From positions 1,308,001 to 1,372,000 of the forward strand of contig NC_064214.1 in the NCBI RefSeq assembly GCF_023101765.2: 64,000 nt of DNA, read 5' to 3'. The notes under the pieces are model-generated. The model was not told the DNA's origin. It did no database searches and saw nothing but the letters and a program-made list of their open reading frames with translations. Below, piece after piece: positions 1-9,719 of the stretch (the first letter of the stretch is position 1; each line of letters begins with the position of its first letter). Origin of the DNA: Spodoptera frugiperda. Its lineage: Eukaryota; Arthropoda; Insecta; Lepidoptera; Noctuidae. The position numbers and the translations under genes are program-made.

Positions 1-42
1 AAGTAGCTTTAATAACGAATTACTTTTTTATAACCGTTACTA

Positions 43-345
43 CATCACATCACATCAACAGCCTATAAGTGACCACTACTGACCAAATGTCTCTTCTCAC
101 ATGACGAAACTTTAAGCATTAATTACCACGCTTCCTCAATGCGGGTTGAGATTTCAAACTAATAATTAAAAATTATAATCCCAGGTTTCCTAACGATTTC
201 TTCCTTCGCCGTTAGTCAGTGGCTTCTAAATAATCTTAGAAAGTATACAAAACTCTGAATAAGTCACATTGATTTTGGCTATTGTTGGATTCGAACCCAC
301 AAGCATGAGAAACCTTAAACCTCCGAGCCACTACAACGTCACTGT
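43..345 (-). repeat. tRNA-derived SINE (family A), near full length
   Basis: Read on the minus strand, this begins with a tRNA-like head. A GGGTTCGAATCC stretch (reverse complement at 288-299) matches the RNA polymerase III B-box consensus, and a GTGGCTCGGAGG segment upstream fits an A-box position. The body runs through TTAATTATTAGTTTGAAAT and the tail through GTCAGTAGTGGTCACTTATA to a TGATGTGATGT end. The same body and tail recur at 6768-7196, 11430-11848, 15930-16060 and 35252-35355, which shows dispersal. This is seen directly; the SINE assignment is inferred from the B-box and copy number. Confidence 0.75.
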
Positions 346-348
346 TCC

Positions 349-1649
349 TACATAAGTAAGTACGTAATTAATCACTTACGTCTATCATCGTATACCAAAA
401 CATTTTGTAACTTTTGTATTAATAGGTTTTAAGAATCTTAGAAGTTTCTAACTGATAACTCTACTCTTCAATACATTTTAAACAAACCCAAACAACTAGA
501 ACAATCTCAAAAATGGAAAAGACACTCTCTAAAATTAACTATAAGATCATATCAATAACTTTTCACATAATAAATAACAACTTAGTCCATACTTGAAATT
601 GTTACGAAGGAATAACGGTAACAGCAGATCGTATATCGATATTTACACATAAACGTCACTCCGCAAGTCTGTTTGTCATGGGTTCGGTAATACCGACTCC
701 CGTTTTTGGCAAACAAATCCTTACTGCAACGTTTTTCTTTGTTTTTACAGTACCGTAATCTTGGTTAAAGGTCAGACAGTTAATGTTTTAACTGCTGATC
801 TTACTAACTTACGTTTTATTGTTACTTTTGCTTTTAGGAGTACCAGGCCCAGGTGGGGTTAATGTGGCGGTGAAAAGGAATTAGGCTTCGAATCGGGTAA
901 GGTCACACGAATTAAGCTAGGCTTGTTAGAAGTTATTGGGGTATCTCTTTAAATTACGGTCACTGCTTGTGTCTGTTCTAACAGACCTACTAGAGTAAGT
1001 AGTGCTTTGTTTAAAGCGGTATTGATTTGTTTTACAAGAAAATTCAAAGATTTGAGTACTTGTATTTGAAAATTCTGATGACTGTTGATGAAGCGAAAGG
1101 GGTGTGTAAGATTCATAGCAATTGGCGTTCCATTGTCTCTGCCTACCCCCATGGGTGACAGGCGTAAGGTAATGTGAGTATATTGCATATTTAACGCATA
1201 TTTATTAAAATTAAATACAATTGTACTCGTATATCCTAACAACCGTAACAGCCTTTTTAAAGGTACCAAGAAAAGGCACAAATAAGTAATACATCAAACA
1301 CATTACTCTGGTATTTCCAGGGACATTTTAGCCAAATTCAAAAAGGATAAAATACAAATAAAAACAGACAGAACACATTATTCTGACGTTGAGATAATAA
1401 CAAGGCGGTTACAATCCTCGCCGCAATCTGAGCGGAGATTTATAAAACTCAATCATAATCTTGGGACCACACGTCGTTTCCTAAAGACCCATATGCTTTA
1501 TCATATTTGTGTTTGATAATACAAATTTTGCTTTATATTTTTTCATTGCGTAGTAGGTAGGAAGCTCAAGATGGAGCTCAGTGGTTATAATATGTATTGG
1601 AAAGGCCTATATTCAGTCATGAAAAAAAAAAGCTGATGATGATGGTAAA
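349..1649. other. Intergenic, no gene seen; repeat remnants
   Basis: AT-rich sequence with no convincing reading frame. Around 1130-1180 the motif TCTCTGCCTACCCCCATGGG followed by GACAGGCGTAAGG resembles, in inverted orientation, the sequence at about 24640-24720 (CACGCCTTTTATCCCCGAAA, GGTAGGCAGAGATACAC). This suggests another dispersed repeat. Nothing else is identifiable. Confidence 0.5.
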
Positions 1650-2967
1650 TCCCAACTAATATTATAAATGCGAAAGTAACTCTGTCTGTCTGTCTGTCTG
1701 TTACGCTTTCCCGCTTAAACCTCGCAACCGATTTTGATGAAATTTGGTACAGACAATCTTTAGACCCTGAGACAGAACATAGGCTACTTTTTATTTCGAA
1801 AAAAGGGATGAAGGGGTTGAAATAGAGGTTGAAAGTTTGTATGGGATTTCTTAATTTTAAAAGATAAAACCATGAAACTTAATATTTAAGCACTTTATAA
1901 GAAATCATTAAACATTTGTTCTAGCATTTTTGAAATTTCGACCAGCTAAGGGGTGAAATAAGGGTTGAAAGTTAGTATGCAAGTTCGTCAAATATCACGT
2001 CATAAGAAACAAAAAATCGTTTGTTCTAGCATTTTGAAATTTTTACCAGTTTGGGGGTGAAATAGGGGTTGAATTGAAGATAAGACCATGAATCTTGGTA
2101 CGTAGGTCTCAAAGGATGTGCAGAATTTTTCTACAAACGGAATTCCCGAAATTCGAACGGAACGGATTCGGAACTGGAACTACAAAGCCAAACTTTTTGT
2201 ATACGAAATCTTAATCACTGAACCTAGGAACATGTAATTTAGAAGTTTTGGGTGTATCAAGTTACAAAAAAGTTCGTTTTTGAAGTTTAAATTCCTTTTA
2301 ACGAATAGTCTGCATCGCCGCCGCTGCCGTCGGTCGTCGTCGCGCACATTCGCCGAAGTGTGGCGGCATCTGCGGCAGGCAACGGTGCGGCGCTGTCGTG
2401 TGGTGGGGGAGCGCACGAATCTAACTATGCCTACCCGAACGGGCAGACACGTGAGGGCAGACGTCGTTGTCGGACGCATGCGATTAGAGAAATTTGCGCT
2501 ATAGAGAATTAAATTTTTCGATCCAGTAAAATTATTTTTTTTGTTTCGTATAACTTTTTAAGTGTTTTTTATTAATTAGGTCCTGTAAATTAATTTTGTA
2601 CATACTTGATATTTCTTTTAGTTCATAGTTAAAAGTAGGTAAGATAGTTTCCGTTACTTTAAAAAAATCCGATTTGCTTTTATTTCCTTTTTTTAATTAA
2701 TCTAAGAGGTCGTAGTAGGTGTAAAACTAACCTAAGCTACTAACCTCCTACTTTTTTATGCATTGGTTGTAAATAAATATTGATAATTTAATTTCTTAGT
2801 TACTTTTTTCCATTTAAACGTGACGGACGATGTGTTTAATTGACATCGCCGTGGGATGAGCGCATCATTTTTACCGAGTAGGTGCTTATTAAAGGTTTTT
2901 TTTAATATAATAAATCTTAATCTGTACATCTGTTTTGTTCGATTCATTTCATTTTTGTTTTTCTACG

Positions 2968-4301
2968 ATGCCTCGCAAACGAAAGTCCAATTTAGCTAAT
3001 AGCTCTAGCAGAGCTCGGGCTGCTAAACTTGCTAGATCACTGGAATCAGAAGAGGATTCACAGATCCGTCGGACTTTAGATGCCGAGCGTCACGCAGCTC
3101 AAAGGGCTGCTGAAACTTTTGAGCACACGCAGACCCGTCATAATTTAGACGCTGATCGTCATGCTGCACAAAGGGCTGCAGAGACCCCTCAGCAGACCCA
3201 AGCTCGCCAAGTCATTGATGCCGAGCGTCACGCGGCTCAAAGGGCTGCAGAGACCCCTCAGCAGACCCAAGCTCGCCAAGTCATTGATGCCGAGCGTCAC
3301 GCGGCTCAAAGGGCTGCAGAGACCCCTCAGCAGACCCAAGCTCGCCAGGTCATTGATGCCGAGCGTCACGCGGCTCAAAGAGCTGCTGAGACCCCTCAGC
3401 AGACCCAAGCTCGCCAGGTCATTGATGCCGAGCGTCACGCGGCTCAAAGAGCTGCTGAGACCCCTCAGCAGACCCAAGCTCGCCAGGTCATTGATGCCGA
3501 GCGTCACGCGGCTCAAAGAGCTGCTGAGACCCTCAGCAGACCCAAGCTCGCCAAGTCATTGATGCCGAGCGTCACGCGGCTCAAAGAGCTGCTGAGACCT
3601 CTCAGCAGACCCAAGCTCGCCAGGTCATTGATGCTGAGCGTCAAGCTTCGTACATAGCCGCAGAGACCTCCGAAGAAACACGTAGACGACGTTTAATTAA
3701 TTCCGAGCGGCAAGCACCGACCAATGAAATCGTGGGAAAGATCAATGAAAGAATGATGTCACATGTGCAAGGCGATGTTGTCGAATATTTGTCAGTAGAT
3801 ATTGTCATGGACAGTGAACAGGTGACGTCTTATCCTACCGAGTTTCTAAACTCTTTAGAGCTGTCAGGAGTGCCGTCTCATAAGCTGAGACTGAAAGTTG
3901 GGGTTCCAGTTTTATTAATGAGAAATCTCGAAGCGCCGAGACTATGCAACGGGACTCGATTGCAAATTACGCAGCTAGGACGCAATATTATTGGAGCAAT
4001 TATAATGACAGGTATAGCTAAAGATGAAGAAGTTTTGATTCCACGCATACCCATGATCCCTACAGATTTACCGTTTCAGTTTAAAAGAATCCAGTTTCCC
4101 CTCAAACCAGCCTTCGCAATGACCATTAACAAAGCGCAAGGGCAAACACTTAAAGTAGCAGGTGTCCATTTAGAGAAAAACTGTTTTTCGCATGGCCAAC
4201 TGTACGTGGCCTGCTCGCGAGTGTCGAGTCCAAACAATCTCCACATTTTAACAAATGATAACAAAACAGCAAACGTTGTGTACAAAAATGTTTTAAATTA
4301 G
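2968..4301 (+). pseudogene. Helitron helicase (Pif1-like) fragment, frameshifted
   Basis: The start MPRKRKSNLANSSSRARAAK at 2968 is followed by a 23-residue repeat array (DAERHAAQRAAET..QQTQAR), then a Pif1-type superfamily 1 helicase C-terminus. The helicase part, about 3720-4301, shows SYPTEFLNSLELSGVPSHKL, LRLKVGVPVLLMRNL, motif V-like FAMTINKAQGQTL and motif VI-like GQLYVACSRVSS. One base is missing from a CCCC run at about 3530-3533, which shifts the frame inside the repeat array; the helicase part lies in the frame reached after the shift. The Rep endonuclease domain and helicase motifs I to IV are absent, so there is an internal deletion as well. In intact Helitrons the Rep-helicase protein nicks, unwinds and transfers the element's strand. 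This copy cannot encode that activity. Confidence 0.85.
3079..3698 (+). repeat. 69-bp coding tandem repeat array, about nine units
   Basis: Units begin at 3079, 3148, 3217, 3286, 3355, 3424 and 3493. After the single-base deletion they continue at about 3561 and 3630. Each codes for 23 residues starting DAERHAAQRAAET. The central units are nearly identical at DNA level, while the first two and the last are diverged. That pattern points to recent unequal exchange or replication slippage in the middle of the array. The periodicity is exactly in frame, so the amplification preserved coding. Confidence 0.9.
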
Positions 4302-4422
4302 GTCATTTAAAAATATTTTTGTACACAACGTGAGGCTGGCCCCTGTAAGAGTCTCTTAGACATAAAGGACCAGGATTGACAAAAACTAATTTCACGCGGG
4401 CGAAGCCGCGGGCGGAAGCTAG

Positions 4423-4600
4423 TATATTATAAAGCTGACGAGGTTGTTTGTTTGTTTGATTGATTATTTGAACTCGCTAATCTCCGGAACCGCTGGTCCG
4501 ATTCGAATAATTATTTTTGTGTTTTATTAATGAGGCTTGGGTTATAGGCTATAAATCATCACACTATGATCAGTAGGAGCCGAGCAGAACGGGTGAAACC
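4423..4600 (+). repeat. Dispersed lepidopteran repeat next to the Helitron end
   Basis: Directly after the Helitron, ATATTATAAAGCTGACGAGG, a GTTT run, then GAACTCGCTAATCTCCGGAA and GGTCCGATTCGAATAATTAT form a block I recognise as a common non-coding lepidopteran repeat. Its class is not certain; it may be a degraded Helitron relative or a LINE remnant. It has no coding content. Confidence 0.5.
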
Positions 4601-5694
4601 GCGGAGTCGCCAGTTTTTTATAATTACTATACTTCGTTCGTCATGTCGTCGAATGTGTAATCTATACCGATATGACAACCTGATTTCTAAATTATCAAAA
4701 CAGCATATAGCACGGTAATGGACCCAGTGTATGACAATCAACTCGGTTTCCATTCAAAGGACTTGGTGCATCTCTATCTGAATTATAATCGTGAAGTTCA
4801 TTTATTTTGTGAACGTATGTCATATACATATTCGTTCTAGTGAAACACACGAAAAATTAAGATTTTGATCAGCACCTTGGAAGGAGGATTCAGGATGCGA
4901 AAGCGTTGTTGTAGATAAAGTGCAAATGTATGACATTGTTCCATCTTAATGGAAGTAGGGCCATCTTATAACCTTTGAAGGTTTACAAACAAGGTTCGAG
5001 TGTTTCGTCCGAGTATTTTTTTAAATAAATGTTTCTACATGTGTAAGTATACCACAGAACAATTTGTATTGCTATTATCAATGTAGTTTAGGAGAAACAC
5101 TTCTTTAAAGATTTGGATTTAGGCTTTGGACACAATTTTTAAATTACTCAAAAAATAGGGTTATGTAAGCATTGAACCACAAATGATTAGGTAGTAGTCA
5201 GTTGTCCAGCTAACTGTGCTACCTACAAACCATTCAGTTAAACAGTAGCATTACTAGTCATATAACAAAAAAAGTTGTTATTTGTCTAACCACCAACCAG
5301 AATTTTGGATAATTAAATTCTTGAGTCACGAACGACAGTAGTTACCTCATTCGTGTAAATGTAGGACGTCAATGACGCATGGGACTTTATGACAAAATGG
5401 GTTCAATTCAAAATGGGCCATAAAAACAACATTTTATTGCCAAAGGTTTAAAGCAACGAACAAAGTGAGCAAAATGATGTGTCAGACCTTGAGCTTTGAA
5501 TCATCGTATCAGGACCTCAAGTAGAGCATTTCATAAGAAGTGTAAAACCCGGTTAAAGTTCTTAAGTATCCACGTAATCGTTGCAATATGACTTATTCGT
5601 AATTACCTTCGAATGATCAAGCTGAAACTGGCCGAGTCATTTCCGTCGGAGAAAATGATTTTTGGAGCAGATGTTGTCTGTATGTTGGAATAAT
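4601..5694. other. Intergenic, nothing identified
   Basis: AT-rich, no long reading frame in either direction and no repeat recognised with confidence. Confidence 0.5.
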
Positions 5695-5707
5695 GGAGAT
5701 TACGTCT

Positions 5708-5861
5708 TTTTTTGAGGGGGAAAATCATCCAATGACTTCTCTCGCCTTAGGCGAGGCGAGAGGGAGTGTCAGACTCTTACTGACTAAAAACCACCCCGTT
5801 CCTACTCCTGCTTTTCGAGCCGGAGCCCCGGTAAACCCGCTAGGTAGTCCGCAGCTCCGGA
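5708..5861 (-). mobile_element. SINE-like retroposon (family B) with 13-bp target duplication
   Basis: On the minus strand the element runs from CCGGAGCTGCGGACTACC through CCGGGGCTCCGGCTCGAAAA, GGTTTTTAGTCAGTAAGAGT and GTCATTGGATGATTTTCCCC to an A-rich tail. It is flanked by the direct repeat GGAGATTACGTCT (5695-5707 and 5862-5874). A tail plus a variable-length duplication indicates LINE-mediated retroposition. No clear tRNA B-box is visible; GGCTCGAAAAGC is only a weak resemblance. Confidence 0.8.
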
Positions 5862-5919
5862 GGAGATTACGTCTAGGAAAACATAGTGTAGAGCATCGTC
5901 CAGCTAGGTGAACAGTGAT

Positions 5920-6056
5920 CCGGAGCTGCGGACTACCTGGTGAGTTTACTAGGACTCCGGCTCGAAAAGCAGGAGTAGGAACAGGGTGGTTTTAGTCAGT
6001 AAGATTCTAACTACCTCTCGCCACACCCAAGGCGGGAGTAGACATTGGATGATTTT
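5920..6056 (+). mobile_element. SINE-like retroposon (family B), head-to-head with the preceding copy
   Basis: A + strand copy of the same element begins CCGGAGCTGCGGACTACCTG and ends GACATTGGATGATTTTTC. It lies 58 bp from the inverted copy at 5708-5861, so the two make an inverted repeat with arms of about 135-140 bp. A possible degenerate target duplication starts CTAGGT on both sides. Several substitutions from the family consensus suggest it is older than its neighbour. Confidence 0.75.
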
Positions 6057-6062
6057 TCTAGG

Positions 6063-6767
6063 TAAGTAGTAACGAATCGCAAAAAAAGTGGCTGGCACTG
6101 CTAGCAGTGGTTGGATGTGAGAAGATGTTGAAGATTGAGTTCTGTACTATGCTATTAAAAGAGACTTATCCAATGTTCAGTAGTAGACAAACACGAGCGA
6201 ATGTTGCAGCAACGCTGACTTGTCGCTACATTTCCTGATATGGGCATCTGCCTGCGTCTTCAGGAAAAAATGCTATGTCAAATTAAGTATTTATAACCCA
6301 TTAGGTAAACATGTATCAAAACAACAGCATCTTTTTCAAGAAGTAGGTAAATCATTTTATTTTCCTCAATTATAAATCGTATTAAGTTTCGTGTAAATTA
6401 TAGTCGTGCTTAAATAGCATGTATAGGCGACCGGTTATTTCTGCTAGACTAAAACCGCAACCTAAAATGCTGAAACAGGATAAGTAGACAAATTACTATG
6501 ACTATGAGAACAAGGTAAACTTTACTAACAAATCCCAATTAACATATTAATCGATTCATTGATAAAAATCGGAATAATTCAAACCAAACACCAATTAGGT
6601 AAATGACAATTAAGTATCAAACATATAATTGCTCAAAAACCGGAGAAGGAAATGAGATGCCAATATCTGATGCACTACAAAGGTTAAATGGCCAAATAAT
6701 GAGACTACAATACGTAAAAATAAATAAATAATATAATCAATCACGTCTATGTAATAGGAAGTGACAC
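6063..6767. other. Intergenic, nothing identified
   Basis: AT-rich spacer between repeat copies, without a supportable gene or recognised repeat. Confidence 0.45.
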
Positions 6768-7196
6768 ACACATAAACAGCCTATAGCTGACCAAGCGCTT
6801 CTTCTCACATGGAGAAGGTTTGAGCATTAATAACCACACTTGAGATTTCAAACTTATAATTAAAAATTATAAGCCCAGGTCTCCTTACAATATCCGGAAC
6901 TGCGGACAACGTAAAAGATTACCAGGGCTCCGGCTCAAAGCAGGAGTAGGAACGGGATGGTTTTTAGTCAGTAAGAGTCTGACACTCCCTCCCGCCTCAC
7001 CCAAGGCGGGCGAAGTCATTGGATGATATCCCCCCTCAAAAAAAAAGTTTTCCTTACAATATGTTCCTTCGCCGTTTGTGTGATCTAATCCTAGAAAGTA
7101 CTTATAACTCGGGAAAAAGTCACATTGGGACTTGTCGTTGGCAAACTAATGCATGAGAAGCGGGCGTCTTAAACCTCCGGACCACCACGACGTTCC
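6768..7196 (-). repeat. SINE family A, split by a family-B insertion
   Basis: The tail end (AACAGCCTATAGCTGACCAA), the body (TTTCAAACTTATAATTAAAA, AAGCCCAGGTCTCC) and the head side (CTTCGCCGTTTGTG to AAACCTCCGGACCACCACGA) all match the family-A copy at 43-345. The body is interrupted at 6893/6894 by the element at 6894-7050. The tRNA-like B-box is degraded here. Confidence 0.7.
6894..7050 (+). mobile_element. SINE-like retroposon (family B) nested in family A
   Basis: Starts CCGGAACTGCGGACAACG and ends with GATGATATCCCCCCTC plus an A run. It is flanked by an exact 12-bp direct repeat, TCCTTACAATAT (6882-6893 and 7051-7062). The duplicated site lies in the family-A body, which gives the order of insertion directly: A first, B later. 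Confidence 0.85.
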
Positions 7197-8490
7197 ATGC
7201 ATAATTTTCATTATAAACAAACAGTGGAAAGTTTCTTTGAATGTTTATTTTTAAGAAGCAACCCATGACAAAAGAAAATTAATGTTTTAAGGCTACCCAC
7301 TGGTTGAAGAAGTTTTAAGTTTAAATCATCGTAGTAATCATTCATTCAAAACATCAATAAATCAGTCATAATTTATGTTCGCAAAAATATTGCAATAATA
7401 TGTCTGACTCACTAAAGTTAACAAAGTGTCTAACATCTTTACATGACAGGGGAAGTTCAATAATCTAATAAATTAAGTTTATTATTTCTGATATTGATCT
7501 GTGTAATAGATGGCCTATGTTAAGCTGTTAATGTCTTGTTCATCGAAATATTACTAGAACAATTAATAAAGTGGTACTTAATTATATGTAGTTGAAATAA
7601 GACCTAAGGCATTTGTTACCTCCTTCAAGATCAGTGCGTTTTTTATTTTGCGAACTATTTAAAGAAGTTCTTTCAATATATCCCTCATATTATATCATCT
7701 GGTTTTATTTAAATCCTTTGCTTTGACAAGTACACTTGGACGCTAAGGATCGGAGCCACTGGCGTTTTTTCTCTGTCTTTTCTTGATACAAATATTTTAT
7801 TAATTGGTAATGGATATGTCATATGACAGGCAATTTAAAACGAGACTATTTTCTAGTAAAACATTTTTTTAAGTTATAGAGGAATCTTTAAAATTATAAA
7901 AATTGCTAGTCGTCCCGTTTTTGGCTCATAAGTGTATATTATGCTAAATACATATATTACACTTACATAGGAGTATAACAGTTTATTTTTTGTTTAAGAA
8001 AACACAGACAAAGATCTATCTATACCTTTCATCAGTTATTAGGCCACTGGAATATAGGGTGAGCCTGTTGCAAGTCAGGCTCAGCCCAATCGAACCCGAT
8101 ACTCCCTAATTGGCTGTCACGATTGCGAGCACTCTACTAACGAAGCAGTCCATTTCCGAATCAAAATACACAAGCCCTTTTGGTTTATAGTTAGTTGGCA
8201 TGCCATCCCAAAATCGAGAAGAAAAGCATTAAAATTGATATATTCATTGGTGATACGGCCCTTGCTTTATTGTTGAGATATAAATCCACTTAAAGGGAAG
8301 ATAAAGACAAAATCAAATTATATGCTTCATTACGAAGCATTAGCTGCATGTCATTTCGTGTGACTGACGATTTATTTACATTTTGAGTTAGAAAACTCTT
8401 CGTAAAATATTATAATGGAAATGATATTTATTATAATGTAGCTTAAGAGCTAATTTAAAATGTATGAAAATCTTTTTGATCCTCCTTGTT
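7197..8490. other. Intergenic, nothing firmly identified
   Basis: AT-rich sequence. An ACCTTTCATCAGTTA motif at about 8024-8038 recurs as part of a short palindrome at 8753-8791. No gene is supported. Confidence 0.45.
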
Positions 8491-8510
8491 TTGCTGATTG
8501 TAAGTGTGTT

Positions 8511-8816
8511 CAGTGAGGTTCATGGGAGACGCACATCTCCTTAGGGATGTACTGGGACCAGACGTTGCACCGTAGGGGGTCCGGAGTAGGTCTATCTAAG
8601 AGGACTTGGTTCCCCTTACAAATGTTGAGGATGGCCACCGGTGAGGTAAAAATAAGAGTCCGACAAAATCGAATCCGTAGGGTGTACCTAGTCTAATATT
8701 TCCCCAAAAGCTAAGCGCCGTTTAAAGATCTCGAGTATCTACTGGCTACAAACCCACCTTTCATCAGTTATAATAGTAACTGATGAAAGGTGTACTGTAT
8801 TCAGTTCAGTTCCTTT
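8511..8816. mobile_element. Unclassified ~306-bp insertion flanked by 20-bp direct repeat
   Basis: Two copies of TTGCTG(A/G)TTGTAAGTGTGTT (8491-8510 and 8817-8836, one mismatch) bracket a GC-richer segment containing GTACTGGGACCAGACGTTGC and GGGGGTCCGGAGTAGGTC. Near its right end is a hairpin, CACCTTTCATCAGTTA then GTAACTGATGAAAGGTG (8753-8791). A long direct repeat around an internally different segment fits a retroposed insertion. I do not recognise the family, and a single copy cannot prove mobility. Confidence 0.5.
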
Positions 8817-8836
8817 TTGCTGGTTGTAAGTGTGTT

Positions 8837-9540
8837 ACGATGTTCCGAATGTTTAACAAGGAGACCTAAAATTTTCTGAAGATGCATGATATATGTATTA
8901 CAGTTATAATGTGATATATTACAGGTGCACTATGTATCTTAAATAAAAAACACTAAATTAAGGAAGTAAATTAATATAAGGAAAATCACTTAATTAAGGT
9001 GTGTGCACAAATCTAGCAATTGTTGACCAGTTTTGTAAAGTCCAAACAAAATTGCTTTTAATTGTTGGGGAGCTTAATATGACCTTTAAATTTTTGTCAA
9101 GGTCAAACGTTTTTGGTCAATATAATTTCATCCTACGCATTACACCATATTTTGAAAAACTAAATAAAGGACTTTATCCTTATAGCAATAGGTATGAAAT
9201 ATCTGAATAAAATTCAGTTGTTTTTAAATGAAATAATGACTCTACAGACATCAAACAAACTTTAGCATTTATAATGTTAATAGGATAGAATCAAATCATT
9301 ATTACGAGTACCTACATGAAATATTTATTCAGTTTGCCCTTCAGATTTTTAATTGCAACCGCTGCACTCCGAAATTTCCGAAATTTTTATTACAACTTTT
9401 ATTGCCCAAAAAACTCATTTCAAAAAGATAACACTAACCATAAAACCAAAATTACTTGAATACATATTTGATCAAATTTTAATGTTTTCAAAAGAATTTA
9501 GCTTACTTTAGCATTTAGCAAATATAAATAAAACCCTACT
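8837..9540. other. Intergenic, nothing identified
   Basis: Very AT-rich. The short reading frame at 9001-9210 has no recognisable protein character. Confidence 0.45.
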
Positions 9541-9551
9541 GTTTTCACACC

Positions 9552-9708
9552 TCCGACACCTCCGGAGCTGTGGACTACCTAGCGAGTTTACCGGGGCTCC
9601 GGCTCGAAAGGCAGGAGTAGGAACGGGGTGGTTTTTAGTCAGTAAGAGTCTGACACTCCCGTTCGTCTCTCCCAGGAAAAGTCATTGGATGATTTGCCTT
9701 AAAAAACG
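9552..9708 (+). mobile_element. SINE-like retroposon (family B)
   Basis: Same element as at 5708-5861, + orientation, from CCTCCGGAGCTGTGGACT to GATTTGCCTTAAAAAAC. Flanked by GTTTTCACACC (9541-9551) and GTTTTAACACC (9709-9719), an 11-bp target duplication with one mismatch. Confidence 0.8.
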
Positions 9709-9719
9709 GTTTTAACACC

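Larger units (their letters stand above)
1650..4422 (+). mobile_element. Helitron transposon, internally deleted copy with both ends
   Basis: The left end reads A|TCCCAACTAATATTATAAA, the typical TC 5' terminus of lepidopteran Helitrons. The right end carries a GC-rich hairpin (GCGGGCGAAGCCGCGGGC) and ends CTAG|T, matching the CTRR terminus. The outer bases are A and T, as expected for Helitron insertion between A and T with no target duplication. Length is 2773 bp. Inside are a CTGTCTGTCTG run just after the 5' end, a GC-rich block at 2312-2481, and a defective Rep/helicase reading frame. A full Helitron protein is over 1000 residues. Here only the N-terminal repeat region and the helicase C-terminus remain, so this copy would depend on enzymes made elsewhere. 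Confidence 0.87.

Noticed and set aside
288..299. Possible tRNA gene (GGGTTCGAATCC on minus)
   Set aside because: No cloverleaf can be formed and the sequence continues into a dispersed repeat, so it is a SINE head.
1681..1702. CTGTCTGTCTG microsatellite as an independent feature
   Set aside because: It is part of the Helitron 5' region, where similar short runs are usual.
3145..3562. Open frames on both strands across the Helitron tandem repeats (e.g. 123 aa on minus)
   Set aside because: They are shadows caused by the 69-bp periodicity, which keeps every frame open. Only the + frame with DAERH units matches Helitron proteins.
5708..6056. Interpretation of the inverted repeat as one foldback DNA transposon
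   Set aside because: The left copy alone is flanked by a 13-bp direct repeat, and single copies occur elsewhere with their own duplications, so two retroposed insertions explain it better.
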